DNA from: Megaustenia siamemsis
Lineage: Eukaryota; Mollusca; Gastropoda; Stylommatophora; Ariophantidae
DNA: 64,000 nucleotides
Assembly: GCA_032433765.1 (NCBI GenBank)
Contig: JAVIAB010000124.1
Span: 97,648,202 to 97,712,201 of the forward strand
Reading direction: 5' to 3'
Both the position numbers and the translations under genes were made by a program. Position 1 is the stretch's first letter. The number at the start of each line of letters is the position of its first letter. A model generated the notes under the pieces. That model was not told the origin of the DNA. It saw only the letters and a program-made list of their open reading frames with translations, and made no database searches. Shown here piece by piece: positions 43,004 through 57,100 of the stretch.

Positions 43004-43738
43004 GCTAGACATTGGATCTCACTACCCAGAGAGGGCTAGACATTGGATCTCACTACCCAGAGAGGCTAGACATTGGATCTCACTACCCAGAGAGGGCTAG
43101 ACATTGGATCTCACTACACAGAGAGGGCTAGACATTGGATCTCACTACACAGAGAGGGCTAGACATTGGATCTCACTACCCAGAGAGGCTAGACATTGGA
43201 TCTCACTACACAGAGAGGGCTAGACATTGGATCTCACTACACAGAGAGGGCTAGACATTGGATCTCACTACCCAGAGAGGCTAGACATTGGATCTCACTA
43301 CACAGAGAGGGCTAGACATTGGATCTCACTACACAGAGAGGGCTAGACATTGGATCTCACTACACAGAGAGGGCTAGACATTGGATCTCACTACACAGAG
43401 AGGGCTAGACATTGGATCTCACTACCCAGAGAGGCTAGACATTGGATCTCACTACACAGAGAGGGCTAGACATTGGATCTCACTACCCAGAGAGGGCTAG
43501 ACATTGGATCTCACTATATAGAGAGGCTACACATTGGATCTCATTATCCAGAGAGGGCTAGACATTGAATCTCACTACCCAGAGAGAGCTAGACTTTGGA
43601 TCTCACTACCCACAGAGGGCTAGACATTGGATCTCACTACCCAGAGATGGCTAGACATTGGATCTCACTACCCAGAGAGGGCTAGACATTGGGTCTCACT
43701 ACCCAGAGAGGGTTAGACATTGGATCTCACTACCCAGC
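43004..43738. repeat. 30/31-bp minisatellite, about 24 copies
   Basis: The unit contains CTAGACATTGGATCTCACTA. It varies between CCC and CAC before AGAGAG and between one and two Gs at the junction, giving 30- and 31-bp forms. Units after 43500 are more diverged. Confidence 0.95.
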
Positions 43739-43744
43739 GACCAG

Positions 43745-43866
43745 TGGAGGGTAATTTTATTTATTTTTTTATTTAAAAAAAATCTTTTTTACACCGCCTG
43801 TGGTGGGAATTAAACCTGGCACCTACTTGTATGGAGGCCGACGTCTTACCTCAAGGCCATTTAACA
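43745..43866 (-). mobile_element. tRNA-like SINE head, degraded
   Basis: On the minus strand an A-box-like TGGCCTTGAGGT (complement of 43849-43860) lies about 33 bases upstream of B-box-like GGTTTAATTCC (complement of 43806-43816). The order and spacing match the SINE-A head (TGGTCTCGAGG, then GGTTCAAATCC). The body is T-rich and short. It abuts the 31-bp array. Confidence 0.5.
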
Positions 43867-44321
43867 TTTAAAGTATCAACTTTAGATACAAATACATTTG
43901 TTAAAAGCTGTGCTTTATTCCTAGATTTAGCAACTACACACACAAACTCACATTACACACATTCACACAATTTGCTGTTTTCGCCGTTGAATTTCAAAGT
44001 TGCCAAGAAAACAAGTTAGTTTATGCGGTCTCCACTCCAAAGGAAACAAAAAAACTGGAATTTAGTTCCTAATGCATTTCTGATCAAATTAATCGATTGA
44101 TGATTTCATTTGAAAGCTTATTCAAACAAAATATAATTTTCATTTTAGCGACGAGATTATCTTCTTCAGTTGGCAAACAAATAATTAATTTAACCGGTTT
44201 AAATCCCAAGTGAGCTCTAACAACCTCCAGATCGTATTAGTTGAGTTAGTAAGTTGCTAATAATGTTTTTAAACACTGAGATATGTGATTGGTTAGATGG
44301 CTGGTATGTATATATAATTTA
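43867..44321. other. Anonymous sequence
   Basis: Nothing recognised. Confidence 0.35.
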
Positions 44322-44455
44322 TCAATTGTTTCCTCTAGACTGTCTGCTGTTGGTGCATAAACTTGTATAAGATTTATGTCTATTGGCTTTCCATTCAATT
44401 TCACTAAAAGGGCTCTGTCAGATATTGGGCAAAAGCCTTTCCCTCTTCATTCATT
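44322..44455 (-). pseudogene. RTE-like LINE (A1) endonuclease scrap, inverted
   Basis: The minus strand encodes the A1 endonuclease part around INLIQVYAPTADSLEETI, matching 35110-35215. It directly precedes an A1 3' fragment in the opposite orientation. Together they look like one 5'-inverted insertion. Confidence 0.8.
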
Positions 44456-44461
44456 CACTCA

Positions 44462-44775
44462 TGAGGGCAAGATTTAATGAAAATGTTATGAAAGATGTCA
44501 AAGCAAAAAGAGAGCTAATTTCCAATATTAGGAAGAAACAATCATCATTTTTTGGCCTTGTAATGAGAAGAGAACAACTGGAATATATTGTAACAACTGA
44601 AAAAATTGAGGGACGAAGAGATAGAGGGAAGCAATGAGAAAACATACCAGACAGCTTAAGAGAATGGCTTGGCAGAAGGTCAACAACAGAAATGATAAAT
44701 AACTGTCGAGATCGAAAGTTGTGGAGAGACATGATCACCTACGCCAGCAGGCCCGGTACTTGATGATGATGATAT
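44462..44775 (+). pseudogene. RTE-like LINE (A1) 3' fragment
   Basis: Reads NENVMKDVKAKRELISNIRKKQSSFFGL, then VMRREQLEYIVTTEKIEGRR, then after a frameshift the REWLGRRSTTEMINN and WRDMITYASRPG end and a TGATGATGATAT tail. It forms the right arm of the inverted pair with 44322-44455. Confidence 0.87.
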
Positions 44776-44967
44776 CTAGATATACTTTGTGCAATACATA
44801 TATATGAGTATACACTATATATAAAATATATATGTTCATATTATGCCATGAGTTTTAGAGTTAAAGCGATCTCACAGTATTGGTTCGGTAAGAGTTAAAT
44901 AGAAACCGTCCTTGCAACGTAAAAAGTCAGTGAGCACGTAAGTCATGCTAGCATTGTTAACATAATT
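44776..44967. other. Anonymous AT-rich spacer
   Basis: Nothing recognised. Confidence 0.35.
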
Positions 44968-45212
44968 TTATTAATATTGATAAATCTGTTAGAATATTGT
45001 ATTAATATTGATAAATCTGTTAGAATATTGTATTAATATTGATAAATCTGTTAGAATATTGTATTAATATTGATAAATCTGTTAGAATATTGTATTAATA
45101 TTGATAAATCTGTTAGAATATTGTATTAATATTGATAAATCTGTTACCATATTTTTTATTAATATTGATAAATCTGTGAACATATTTTAATAATATTGAT
45201 AAATCTGTTTAT
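44968..45212. repeat. 31-bp minisatellite, about eight copies
   Basis: The unit is 31 bp and contains TATTGATAAATCTGTTAGAA. The first five units are identical and the last three are diverged. Confidence 0.93.
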
Positions 45213-46204
45213 GTTATGAATATGTATTTTATTTGGTAGCGTCTTGGCAGTTTCTGACTCAAGTATTTTTGCAGTGTCCCTTATTTTGTTTTTAGAAGTC
45301 TACAATCCTGTTGATGACCGTCGCTAGCGTCCCACGTGCATGAGGAGAAAATCCCTGTGCGCGTGTCATGTCCTCTCCGAGGCATGCACGAGGGCAGGTC
45401 CTCACTAATGAGGGCACTATTATCCGCGCCCATACTCCACGACTTTTATCCACGAGAGTCAAAATCTAGAAATTAACGCTCAATTAGTTTTTGAACCGCC
45501 AGGGTCGCCGCTGTCAAATTTAGCGCTAATTGTCAGCTCTGTTCGCCCACGAGTGTGTGTCTGTCACTTTACGTGTCTGAAAGCATCACTGGATTGTGTC
45601 CCCAAGAATCCTTAGGCATGTTGACTCCCTCCAGAAGAGATTGTTTAGAAGCACGGAGAACATTCTCAAATGGCGTTAGTTTCTTGTCTGTAGATGTCAA
45701 GTGCTCTACACATTCTGGAAAAGCAAATCGTAAGTGGAGGTTTTCTAACAGGAAACGTCGTTCGTACAGCATGTCTGGTGCCGCTTCTTGCCCTCATTCA
45801 TTTAGAGCCTTTCATTTTTGGATTTTCAAAAGTGTGTGTTTTTTTTTTCTAGTCCTTTAACAAAACAAAAAAAAAAACAAAAAAAAAAAAGAAACACTTA
45901 TCGCACTCAGGGCAGTTCATAGGTGCCCCCGTCTGATATATAAGAGATTGAAGAATGTTTTAATGGCGTCAGTGACTTTTCAATGACTCTTTGTCTACGG
46001 GCTATTTGAGCATGTTAAACCCAATAAAACTACATTCCATCAACGATTCTCGCACTTTCGTTTTCTGCAACATTTTCTCTGCTGTTTTTTATTTTTTTTT
46101 ATTATTATGATAATTTTACCAAATTAAATTGGAAACAAAAATTATGCGGAAGCTTGAAAGTGATGATAATGCATACTTCACAAATTGCAAGATTTATAAT
46201 TCTG
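45213..46204. other. Anonymous sequence with an A-rich tract
   Basis: No gene supported. The frame at 45555-45860 (101 codons) has no recognised domain and runs into a T tract. A runs of ten or more occur at 45868-45891. Confidence 0.4.
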
Positions 46205-46330
46205 AGTTGTTAGAAATATCAAGAGAAAATTATCATTATTGTGTGAGCTCTCTGGCATGTAATGAGAATGAAAGAGCTAGAATATATTGCGACAACTGAT
46301 AACTTTAGTGAAGAGATATAGAGAAAGAAA
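46205..46330 (+). pseudogene. Degraded A1 LINE scrap
   Basis: It resembles the A1 segment coding ISNIRKKQ..FFGHVMRREQLEYI. The clearest blocks are GGCATGTAATGAGAA (46255-46269) and TAGAATATATTGCGACAACT. It runs into AGAGATATAGAGAAAG, which corresponds to the A1 segment coding RRDRGKQREK, where an AG-rich array begins. Confidence 0.65.
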
Positions 46331-47290
46331 GAGAAAGTTAGTATGAGAGATAGTAAGAGAGTGTGAGAGATAGTGATAGAGATAGTTTGAGAGATAGTGA
46401 GAGTGTGTGAGAGATAGTGTGAGAGATAGTGATAGAGATAGTTTGAGAGATAGTGAGAGTGTGTGAGAGATAGTGATAGAGATAGTTTGAGAGATAGTGA
46501 GAGTGTGTGAGAGATAGTGTGAGAGATAGTGATAGAGATAGTTTGAGAGATAGTGAGAGTGTGTGAGAGATAGTGATAGAGATAGTTTGAGAGATATTGA
46601 GAGAGTGTGAGAGATAGTGAGAGAGTGTGAGAGAAAGTGAAAGAGTGTGAGAGAGTGAGAGAGTGTGAGAGAAAGTGAAAGATTGTGAGAGATAGTGAGA
46701 GAGTGTGAGAGAAAGTGAAAGGGTGTGAGAGATAGTGAAAGAGTGTGAGAGAAAGTGAAAGAGTGTGAGAGATAGTGAGAGAGTGAGAGAAAGTGAAAGA
46801 GTGTGAGAGATAGTGTGAGAGATAGTGTGAGAGATAGTAAGAGAGTGTGAGAGATAGTGTGAGAGTGTGAGAGATAGTGTGAGAGTGTGAAAGATAGTGT
46901 AAGAGATAGTGAGAAAGTATGAGAGAGAGTGTGAGAGATAGTTAAATAGTGTGAGATAGCGTGAGAGATAGTGAGAAAGTATGAGAGATAGTGAAAGAGT
47001 GTGAAAGATAGTGTGAGAGATAGTGAGAAAGTATGAGAGATAGTGAAAGAGTGTGAAAGATAGTGTGAGAGATAGTGAGACAGTATGAGAGATAGTGAGA
47101 GAGTGTGAGAGAAAGTTAAAGAGTGTGAGAGAGCGTGAGAGATAGTGTGAGAGTGTGAAAGAGCCTGAGAGATAGTGTGAGAATTTTTAGAGAGTATGAG
47201 AGATAGTGAGAGAGTGTGAGAGAGAGTGTGAGAGATAGTGTGAGAGAGATAAGGTAAGAGCTATAGAGAACGAAAGAGAAAGAGAAAGAA
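46316..47290. repeat. AG/GT-rich minisatellite, about 970 bp
   Basis: Irregular repetition of GAGAGATAGT and GAGTGTGAGAGA. A 78-bp-scale block, TGAGAGATAGTGATAGAGAT, recurs in the first 250 bp. It starts directly in the A1 scrap. Confidence 0.92.
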
Positions 47291-48138
47291 GAGATAGTTT
47301 AGTAGCATTAAAAAAAACTATCTTTACGACACATAGTACCATTGCTGGTGTATGTCGGGGGGCAACGATAGGACCAGAGGGATAAAGGCCGCTTGGTCAA
47401 GCAGTCGCCACGACGTGTACGACACAGGATTTTTATTTTACCCCAGTAGCATGGTGTGGTATAAAGCCAACAACAGAAATGTATTTTCAATTGAAGAGAT
47501 TGAAAGCTGTGCAGAGACAGCATCACCCTGGCTGCAGACACGTCACTTCATAATGATAATTAAAGGGGCAAAATAATTTTTAAAATTAATGAGAATAAAG
47601 CAAATGTAACAAAATAAAATCTAAAGTTAAAGAGAATAATACAAATTGTTCTGTCTCTGCGATCGTCCATTTCGACTCAAGCTGCAATAAAGGCACCAAT
47701 AAAAGTTATCAAATCCTAACTTATGCTGCTGTCGGGGTCAGAGGTCATTTGCTTCCCAATATCCCATGTGGTGATCCCTGAAACAGTAAACACGCTCTAG
47801 CCAAACTAAAGGGGATCAAAGAAGGAACAAACTAGATTCTTTAAAGAAATGAAATGCGAAAGTGTTTGTTTGGCCTACAGGCGTTAAATGTTATGATATC
47901 ACTACAAGCAACGCACGCGCGCGCACATATACATACGCACACCTATTATATTCATCTTGTGGTGTTTCAAACAAACATTGTTTCATTTTAATTTTATACA
48001 GAAATATTTATTATTTAATTTTGTAATCGGTACAAGTAAAATAAACACAATAATGGCATGATTTTTAATAATTAGCATTGAACAGCTAAACTTGTGGAGA
48101 TAAAAGCTAGACTTCCGGAAAAATCCTTCATCATGATT
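47291..48138. other. Anonymous sequence
   Basis: Frames at 47308-47541 and 47352-47576 show no motif. No repeat was recognised. This is the last non-satellite sequence in the window. Confidence 0.4.
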
Positions 48139-51100
48139 AAAACAACAAATATTATAGACGAGTATTGCTCTAAAACTACAAATATTATAGACGAGTATTG
48201 CTCTAAAACTACAAATATTATAGACGAGTGTTGCTCTAAAACAACAAATATTATAGACGAGTGTTGCTCTAAAACAACAAATATTATAGACGAGTATTGC
48301 TCTAAAACAACAAATATTATAGACGAGTATTGCTCTAAAACTACAAATATTACAGACGAGTATTGTTCTAAAACTACAAATATTATAGACGAGTATTGCT
48401 CTAAAACTACAAATATTATAGACGAGTATTGTTCTAAAACAACAAATATTATAGACGAGTATTGCTCTAAAACTACAAATATTACAGACGAGGTGTTCTA
48501 AAACAACAAATATTATAGACGAGTATTGCTCTAAAACTACAAATATTACAGACGAGTATTGTTCTAAAACAACAAATATTATAGACGAGTATTGCTCTAA
48601 AACTACAATATTATAGACGAGTATTGCTCTAAAACTACAAATATTATAGACGAGTATTGCTCTAAAACTACAATATTATAGACGAGTATTGCTCTAAAAC
48701 TACAAATATTATAGACGAGTATTGCTCTAAAACTACAAATATTATAGACGAGTGTTGCTCTAAAACTACAATATTATAGACGAGTATTGCTCTAAAACTA
48801 AAATATTATAGACTAGTATTGCTCTAAAACTACAAATATTATAGACGAGTATTGCTCTAAAACTACAAATATTATAGACGAGTATTGCTCTAAAACTGCA
48901 AATATTACAGACGAGTATTGCTCTAAAACTACAATATTATAGACGAGTATTGCTCTAAAACTACAAATATTATAGACGAGTATTGCTCTAAAACTAAAAA
49001 TATTATAGACGAGTATTGCTCTAAAACTACAAATATTACAGACGAGTATTGCTCTAAAACGACAAATATTACAGACGAGTATTGCTCTAAAACTACAAAT
49101 ATTACAGACGAGTATTGCTCTAAAACTACAAATATTATAGACGAGTATTGCTCTAAAACTACAAATATTACAGACGAGTATTGTTCTAAAACAACAAATA
49201 TTATAGACGAGTATTGCTCTAAAACTACAAATATTACAGACGAGTATTGTTCTAAAACAACAAATATTATAGACGAGTATTGCTCTAAAACTACAATATT
49301 ATAGACGAGTATTGCTCTAAAACTACAAATATTATAGACGAGTATTGCTCTAAAACTACAATATTATAGACGAGTATTGCTCTAAAACTACAAATATTAT
49401 AGACGAGTATTGCTCTAAAACTACAAATATTACAGACGAGTATTGTTCTAAAACAACAAATATTATAGACGAGTATTGCTCTAAAACTAAAAATATTATA
49501 GACGAGTATTGCTCTAAAACTACAAATATTACAGACGAGTATTGCTCTAAAACGACAAATATTACAGACGAGTATTGCTCTAAAACTACAAATATTACAG
49601 ACGAGTATTGCTCTAAAACTACAAATATTATAGACGAGTATTGCTCTAAAACTACAAATATTACAGACGAGTATTGTTCTAAAACAACAAATATTATAGA
49701 CGAGTATTGCTCTAAAACTACAAATATTACAGACGAGTATTGTTCTAAAACAACAAATATTATAGACGAGTATTGCTCTAAAACTACAATATTATAGACG
49801 AGTATTGCTCTAAAACTACAAATATTATAGACGAGTATTGCTCTAAAACTACAATATTATAGACGAGTATTGTTCTAAAACAACAAATATTATAGACGAG
49901 TATTGCTCTAAAACTACAAATATTACAGACGAGTATTGTTCTAAAACAACAAATATTACAGACGAGTATTGTTCTAAAACAACAAATATTACAGACGAGT
50001 ATTGCTCTAAAACTACAAATATTACAGACGAGTATTGTTCTAAAACAACAAATATTATAGACGAGTATTGCTCTAAAACTACAAATATTACAGACGAGTA
50101 TTGTTCTAAACAACAAATATTATAGACGAGTATAGCTCTAAAACAACAAATATTATAGACGAGTATTGTTCTAAAACAACAAATATTATAGACGAGTATT
50201 GCTCTAAAACTACAAATATTACAGACGAGTATTGTTCTAAAACTACAATATTATAGACGAGTATTGCTCTAAAACTACAAATATTATAGACGAGTATTGC
50301 TCTAAAACTACAATATTATAGACGAGTATTGCTCTAAAACTACAATATTATAGACGAGTATTGCTCTAAAACTACAAATATTACAGATGAGGTGTTCTAA
50401 AACATCAAATATTATAGACGAGTATTGCTCTAAAACTACAAATATTACAGACGAGTATTGTTCTAAAACAACAAATATTATAGACGAGTATTGCTCTAAA
50501 ACTACAATATTATAGACGAGTATTGCTCTAAAACTACAAATATTATAGACGAGTATTGCTCTAAAACTACAATATTATAGACGAGTATTGCTCTAAAACT
50601 ACAAATATTATAGACGAGTATTGCTCTAAAACTACAAATATTATAGACGAGTGTTGCTCTAAAACTACAATATTATAGACGAGTATTGCTCTAAAACTAA
50701 AATATTATAGTCTAGTATTGCTCTAAAACTACAAATATTATAGACGAGTATTGCTCTAAAACTACAAATATTATAGACGAGTATTGCTCTAAAACTACAA
50801 ATATTACAGACGAGTATTGCTCTAAAACTACAATATTATAGACAAGTATTGCTCTAAAACTACAAATATTATAGACGAGTATTGCTCTAAAACTAAAAAT
50901 ATTATAGACGAGTATTGCTCTAAAACTACAAATATTACAGACGAGTTTTGCTCTAAAACGACAAATATTACAGACGAGTATTGCTCTAAAACTACAAATA
51001 TTACAGACGAGTATTGCTCTAAAACTACAAATATTATAGACGAGTATTGCTCTAAAACTACAAATATTACAGACGAGTATTGTTCTAAAACAACAAATAT

Positions 51101-54100
51101 TATAGACGAGTATTGCTCTAAAACTACAAACATTACAGACGAGTATTGTTCTAAAACAACAAATATTATAGACGAGTATTGCTCTAAAACTACAATATTA
51201 TAGACGAGTATTGCTCTAAAACTACAAATATTATAGACGAGTATTGCTCTAAAACTACAATATTATAGACGAGTATTGCTCTAAAACTACACATATTATA
51301 GACGAGTATTGCTCTAAAACTACAATTATTATAGACGAGTATCGTTCTAAAACTACAAATATTACAGACGAGTATTGTTCTAAAACAACAAATATTATAG
51401 ACGAGTATTGCTCTAAAACTACAAATATTACAGACGAGTATTGTTCTAAAACAACAAATATTACAGACGAGTATTGTTCTAAAACAACAAATATTACAGA
51501 CGAGTATTGCTCTAAAACTACAAATATTACAGACGAGTATTGTTCTAAAACAACAAATATTATAGACGAGTATTGCTCTAAAACTACAAATATTACAGAC
51601 GAGTATTGCTCTAAAACAACAAATATTATAGACGAGTATAGCTCTAAAACTACAAATATTATAGACGAGTATTGTTCTAAAACAACAAATATTATAGACG
51701 AGTATTGCTCTAAAACTACAAATATTACAGACGAGTATTGTTCTAAAACAACAAATATTATAGACGAGTATTGCTCTAAAACTACAATATTATAGACGAG
51801 TATTGCTCTAAAACTACAAATATTATAGACGAGTATTGCTCTAAAACTACAATATTATAGACGAGTATTGCTCTAAAACTACAAATATTATAGACGAGTA
51901 TTGCTCTAAAACTACAATATTATAGACGAGTATTGCTCTAAAACTACAAAAATTATAGACGAGTATTGTTCTAAAACAACAATATTATAGACGAGTATTG
52001 CTCTAAAACTACAAATATTATAGACGAATATTGCTCTAAAACTACAAATATTATAGACGGGTATTGCTCTAAAACTACAAATATTATAGACGAGTATTGC
52101 TCTAAAACTACAAATATTATAGACGAGTATTGCTCTAAAACTACAAATATTATAGACGAATATTGCTCTAAAACTACAAATATTACAGACGAGTATTGCT
52201 CTAAAACTACAACTATTATAGACGAGTATTGCTCTAAAACTACAACTATTATAGACGAGTATTGCTCTAAAACTACAAATATTACAGACGAGTATTGCTC
52301 TAAAACTACAACTATTATAGACGAGTATTGCTCTAAAACTACAAATATTACAGACGAGTATTGCTCTAAAACTACAAATATTACAGACGAGTATTGCTCT
52401 AAAACTACAAATATTATAGACGAGTGTTGCTCTAAAACTACAAATATTATAGACGAGTATTGCTCTAAAACTACAAATATTATAGACGAGTATTGCTCTA
52501 AAACTACAAATATTATAGACGAGTGTTGCTCTAAAACTACAAATATTATAGACGAGTATTGCTCTAAAACTACAAATATTATAGACGAGTATTGTTCTAA
52601 AACTACAAATATTATAGACGAGTGTTGCTCTAAAACTACAAATATTACAGACGAGTATTGTTCTAAAACTACAAATATTATAGACGAGTATTGCTCTAAA
52701 ACTACAAATATTATAGACGAGTATTGCTCTAAAACTACAAATATTATAGACGAGTATTGTTCTAAAACAACAAATATTATAGACGAGTATTGCTCTAAAA
52801 CTACAAATATTACAGACGAGTATTGCTCTAAAACAACAAATATTATAGACGAGTATTGCTCTAAAACTACAAATATTACAGACGAGTATTGTTCTAAAAC
52901 AACAAATATTACAGACGAGTATTGCTCTAAAACTACAAATATTATAGACGAGTATTTTTCTAAAACTACAAATATTATAGACGAGTATTGTTCTAAAACT
53001 ACAAATATTACAGACGAGTATTGCTCTAAAACTACAAATGTTACAGACGAATATTGTTCTAAAACAACAAATATTATAGACGAGTATTGCTCTAAAACTA
53101 CAAATATTACAGACGAGTATTGTTCTAAAACAACAAATATTATAGACGAGTATTGCTTTAAAACTACAAATATTATAGACGAGTATTTTTCTAAAACTAC
53201 AAATATTATAGACGAGTATTGTTCTAAAACTACAAATATTATAGACGAGTGTTGCTCTAAAACTACAAATATTACAGACGAGTATTGTTCTAAAACTACA
53301 AATATTATAGACGAGTATTGATCTAAAACTACAAATATTATAGACGAGTATTGCTCTAAAACTACAAATATTATAGACGAGTATTGCTCTAAAACTACAA
53401 ATATTATAGACGAGTATTGTTCTAAAACTACAAATATTACAGACGAGTATTGTTCTAAAACTACAAATATTATAGACGAGTATTGTTCTAAAACAACAAA
53501 TATTATAGACGAGTATTGCTCTAAAACTACAATATTATAGACGAGTATTGCTCTAAAACTACAATATTATAGACGAGTATTGCTCTAAAACTACAAATAT
53601 TATAGACGAGTATTGCTCTAAAACTACAATATTATGGACGAGTATTGCTCTAAAACTACAAATATTATAGACGAGTATTGCTCTAAAACTACAATATTAT
53701 AGACGAGTATTGCTCTAAAACTACAAATATTATAGACGAGTATTGCTCTAAAACAACAATATTATAGACGAGTATTGCTCTAAAACTACAAATATTATAT
53801 ACGAATATTGCTCTAAAACTACAAATATTATAGACGAGTATTGCTCTAAAACTACAAATATTATAGACAAGTATTGCTCTAAAACTACAAAAATTATAGA
53901 CGAGTATTGCTCTAAAACTACAAATATTATAGACGAGTATTGCTCTAAAACTACAAATATTATAGACGAGTATTGCTCTAAAACTACAAATATTATAGAC
54001 TAGTATTGCGCTAAAACTACAAATATTATAGACGAGTATTGTTCTAAAACAACAAATATTATAGACGAGTATTGCTCTAAAACTACAAATATTACAGACG

Positions 54101-57100
54101 AGTATTGTTCTAAAACAACAAATATTATAGACGAGTATTGCTCTAAAACTACAAATATTACAGACGAGTATTGTTCTAAAACAACAAATATTACAGACGA
54201 GTATTGTTCTAAAACTACAAATATTATAGACGAGTATTGTTCTAAAACTACAAATATTATAGACGAGTATTGCTCTAAAACTACAAATATTACAGACGAG
54301 TATTGTTCTAAAACTACAAATATTACAGACGAGTATTGTTCTAAAACTACAAATATTACAGACGAGTATTGCTCTAAAACTACAAATATTACAGACGAAT
54401 ATTGTTCTAAAACAACAAATATTATAGACGAGTATTGCTCTAAAACTACAAATATTACTGACGAGTATTGTTCTAAAACAACAAATATTATAGACGAGTA
54501 TTGCTTTAAAACTACAAATATTATAGACGAGTATTGTTCTAAAACTACAAATATTATAGACGAGTATTGTTCTAAAACTACAAATATTATAGACGAGTAT
54601 TGCTCTAAAACTACAAATATTACAGACGAGTATTGTTCTAAAACTACAAATATTATAGACGAGTATTGCTCTAAAACTACAAATATTATAGACGAGTATT
54701 GCTCTAAAACTACAAATATTATAGACGAGTATTGCTCTAAAACTACAAATATTATAGACGAGTATTGTTCTAAAACTACAAATATTATAGACGAGTATTG
54801 CTCTAAAACTACAAATATTATAGACGAGTATTGTTCTAAAACTACAAATATTATAGACGAGTATTGCTCTAAAACTACAAATATTATAGACGAGTATTGC
54901 TCTAAAACTACAAATATTATAGACGAGTATTGCTCTAAAACTACAAATAATATAGACGAGTATTGCTCTAAAACTACAAATATTATAGACGAGTATTGCT
55001 CTAAAACTAAATATTATAGACGAGTATTGCTCTAAAACTACAAATATTATAGACGAGTATTGCTCTAAAACTACAAATATTATAGACGAGTATTGCTCTA
55101 AAACTACAAATATTATAGACGAGTATTGCTCTAAAACTACAAATATTATAGACGAGTATTGCTCTAAAACTACAAATATTATAGACGAGTATTGCTCTAA
55201 AACTACAATATTATAGACGAGTATTGCTCTAAAACTACAAATATTATAGACGAGTATTGCTCTAAAACTACAAATATTATAGACGAGTATTGCTCTAAAA
55301 CTACAAATATTATAGACGAGTATTGCTCTAAAACTACAAATATTATAGACGAGTATTGCTCTAAAACTACAAATATTATAGACGAGTATTGCTCTAAAAC
55401 TACAAATATTATAGACGAGTATTGCTCTAAAACTACAAATATTATAGACGAGTATTGCTCTAAAACTACAAATATTATAGACGAGTATTGCTCTAAAACT
55501 ACAAATATTATAGACGAGTATTGCTCTAAAACTACAAATATTACAGACGAGTATTGCTCTAAAACTACAAATATTATAGACGAGTATTGCTCTAAAACTA
55601 CAAATATTATAGACGAGTATTGCTCTAAAACTACAAATATTATAGACGAGTATTGCTCTAAAACTACAAATATTATAGACGAGTATTGCTCTAAAACTAC
55701 AAATATTATAGACGAGTATTGCTCTAAAACTACAAATATTATAGACGAGTATTGCTCTAAAACTACAAATATTATAGACGAGTATTGTTCTAAAACTACA
55801 AATATTACAGACGAGTATTGCTCTAAAACTACAAATATTATAGACGAGTATTTTTCTAAAACTACAAATATTATAGACGAGTATTGCTCTAAAACTACAA
55901 ATATTATAGACGAGTATTGCTCTAAAACTACAAATATTATAGACGAATATTGTTCTAAAACAACAAATATTATAGACGAGTATTGCTCTAAAACTACAAA
56001 TATTACAGACGAGTATTGCTCTAAAACTACAAATATTATAGACGAGTATTGCTCTAAAACTACAAATATTATAGACGAGTATTTTTCTAAAACTACAAAT
56101 ATTATAGACGAGTATTGTTCTAAAACTACAAATATTATAGACGAGTGTTGCTCTAAAACTACAAATATTACAGACGAGTATTGTTCTAAAACTACAAATA
56201 TTATAGACGAGTATTGCTCTAAAACTACAAATATTATAGACGAGTATTGCTCTAAAACTACAAATATTATAGACGAGTATTGCTCTAAAACTACAAATAT
56301 TATAGACGAGTATTGCTCTAAAACTACAAATATTACAGACGAGTATTGTTCTAAAACTACAAATATTATAGACGAGTATTGTTCTAAAACAACAAATATT
56401 ATAGACGAGTATTGCTCTAAAACTACAAATATTATAGACGAGTATTGCTCTAAAACTACAATATTATAGACGAGTATTGCTCTAAAACTACAAATATTAT
56501 AGACGAGTATTGCTCTAAAACTACAATATTATAGACGAGTATTGCTCTAAAACTACAAATATTATAGACGAGTATTGCTCTAAAACTACAATATTATAGA
56601 CGAGTATTGCTCTAAAACTACAAATATTATAGACGAGTATTGCTCTAAAACTACAATATTATAGACGAGTATTGCTCTAAAACTACAAATATTATATACG
56701 AATATTGCTCTAAAACTACAAATATTATAGACGAGTATTGCTCTAAAACTACAAATATTATAGACGAGTATTGCTCTAAAACTACAAATATTATAGACGA
56801 GTATTGCTCTAAAACTACAAATATTATAGACGAGTATTGCTCTAAAACTACAAATATTATAGACGAGTATTGCTCTAAAACTACAAATATTATAGACGAG
56901 TATTGCTCTAAAACTACAAATATTATAGACGAGTATTGTTCTAAAACAACAAATATTATAGACGAGTATTGCTCTAAAACTACAAATATTACAGACGAGT
57001 ATTGTTCTAAAACAACAAATATTATAGACGAGTATTGCTCTAAAACTACAAATATTACAGACGAGTATTGTTCTAAAACAACAAATATTACAGACGAGTA

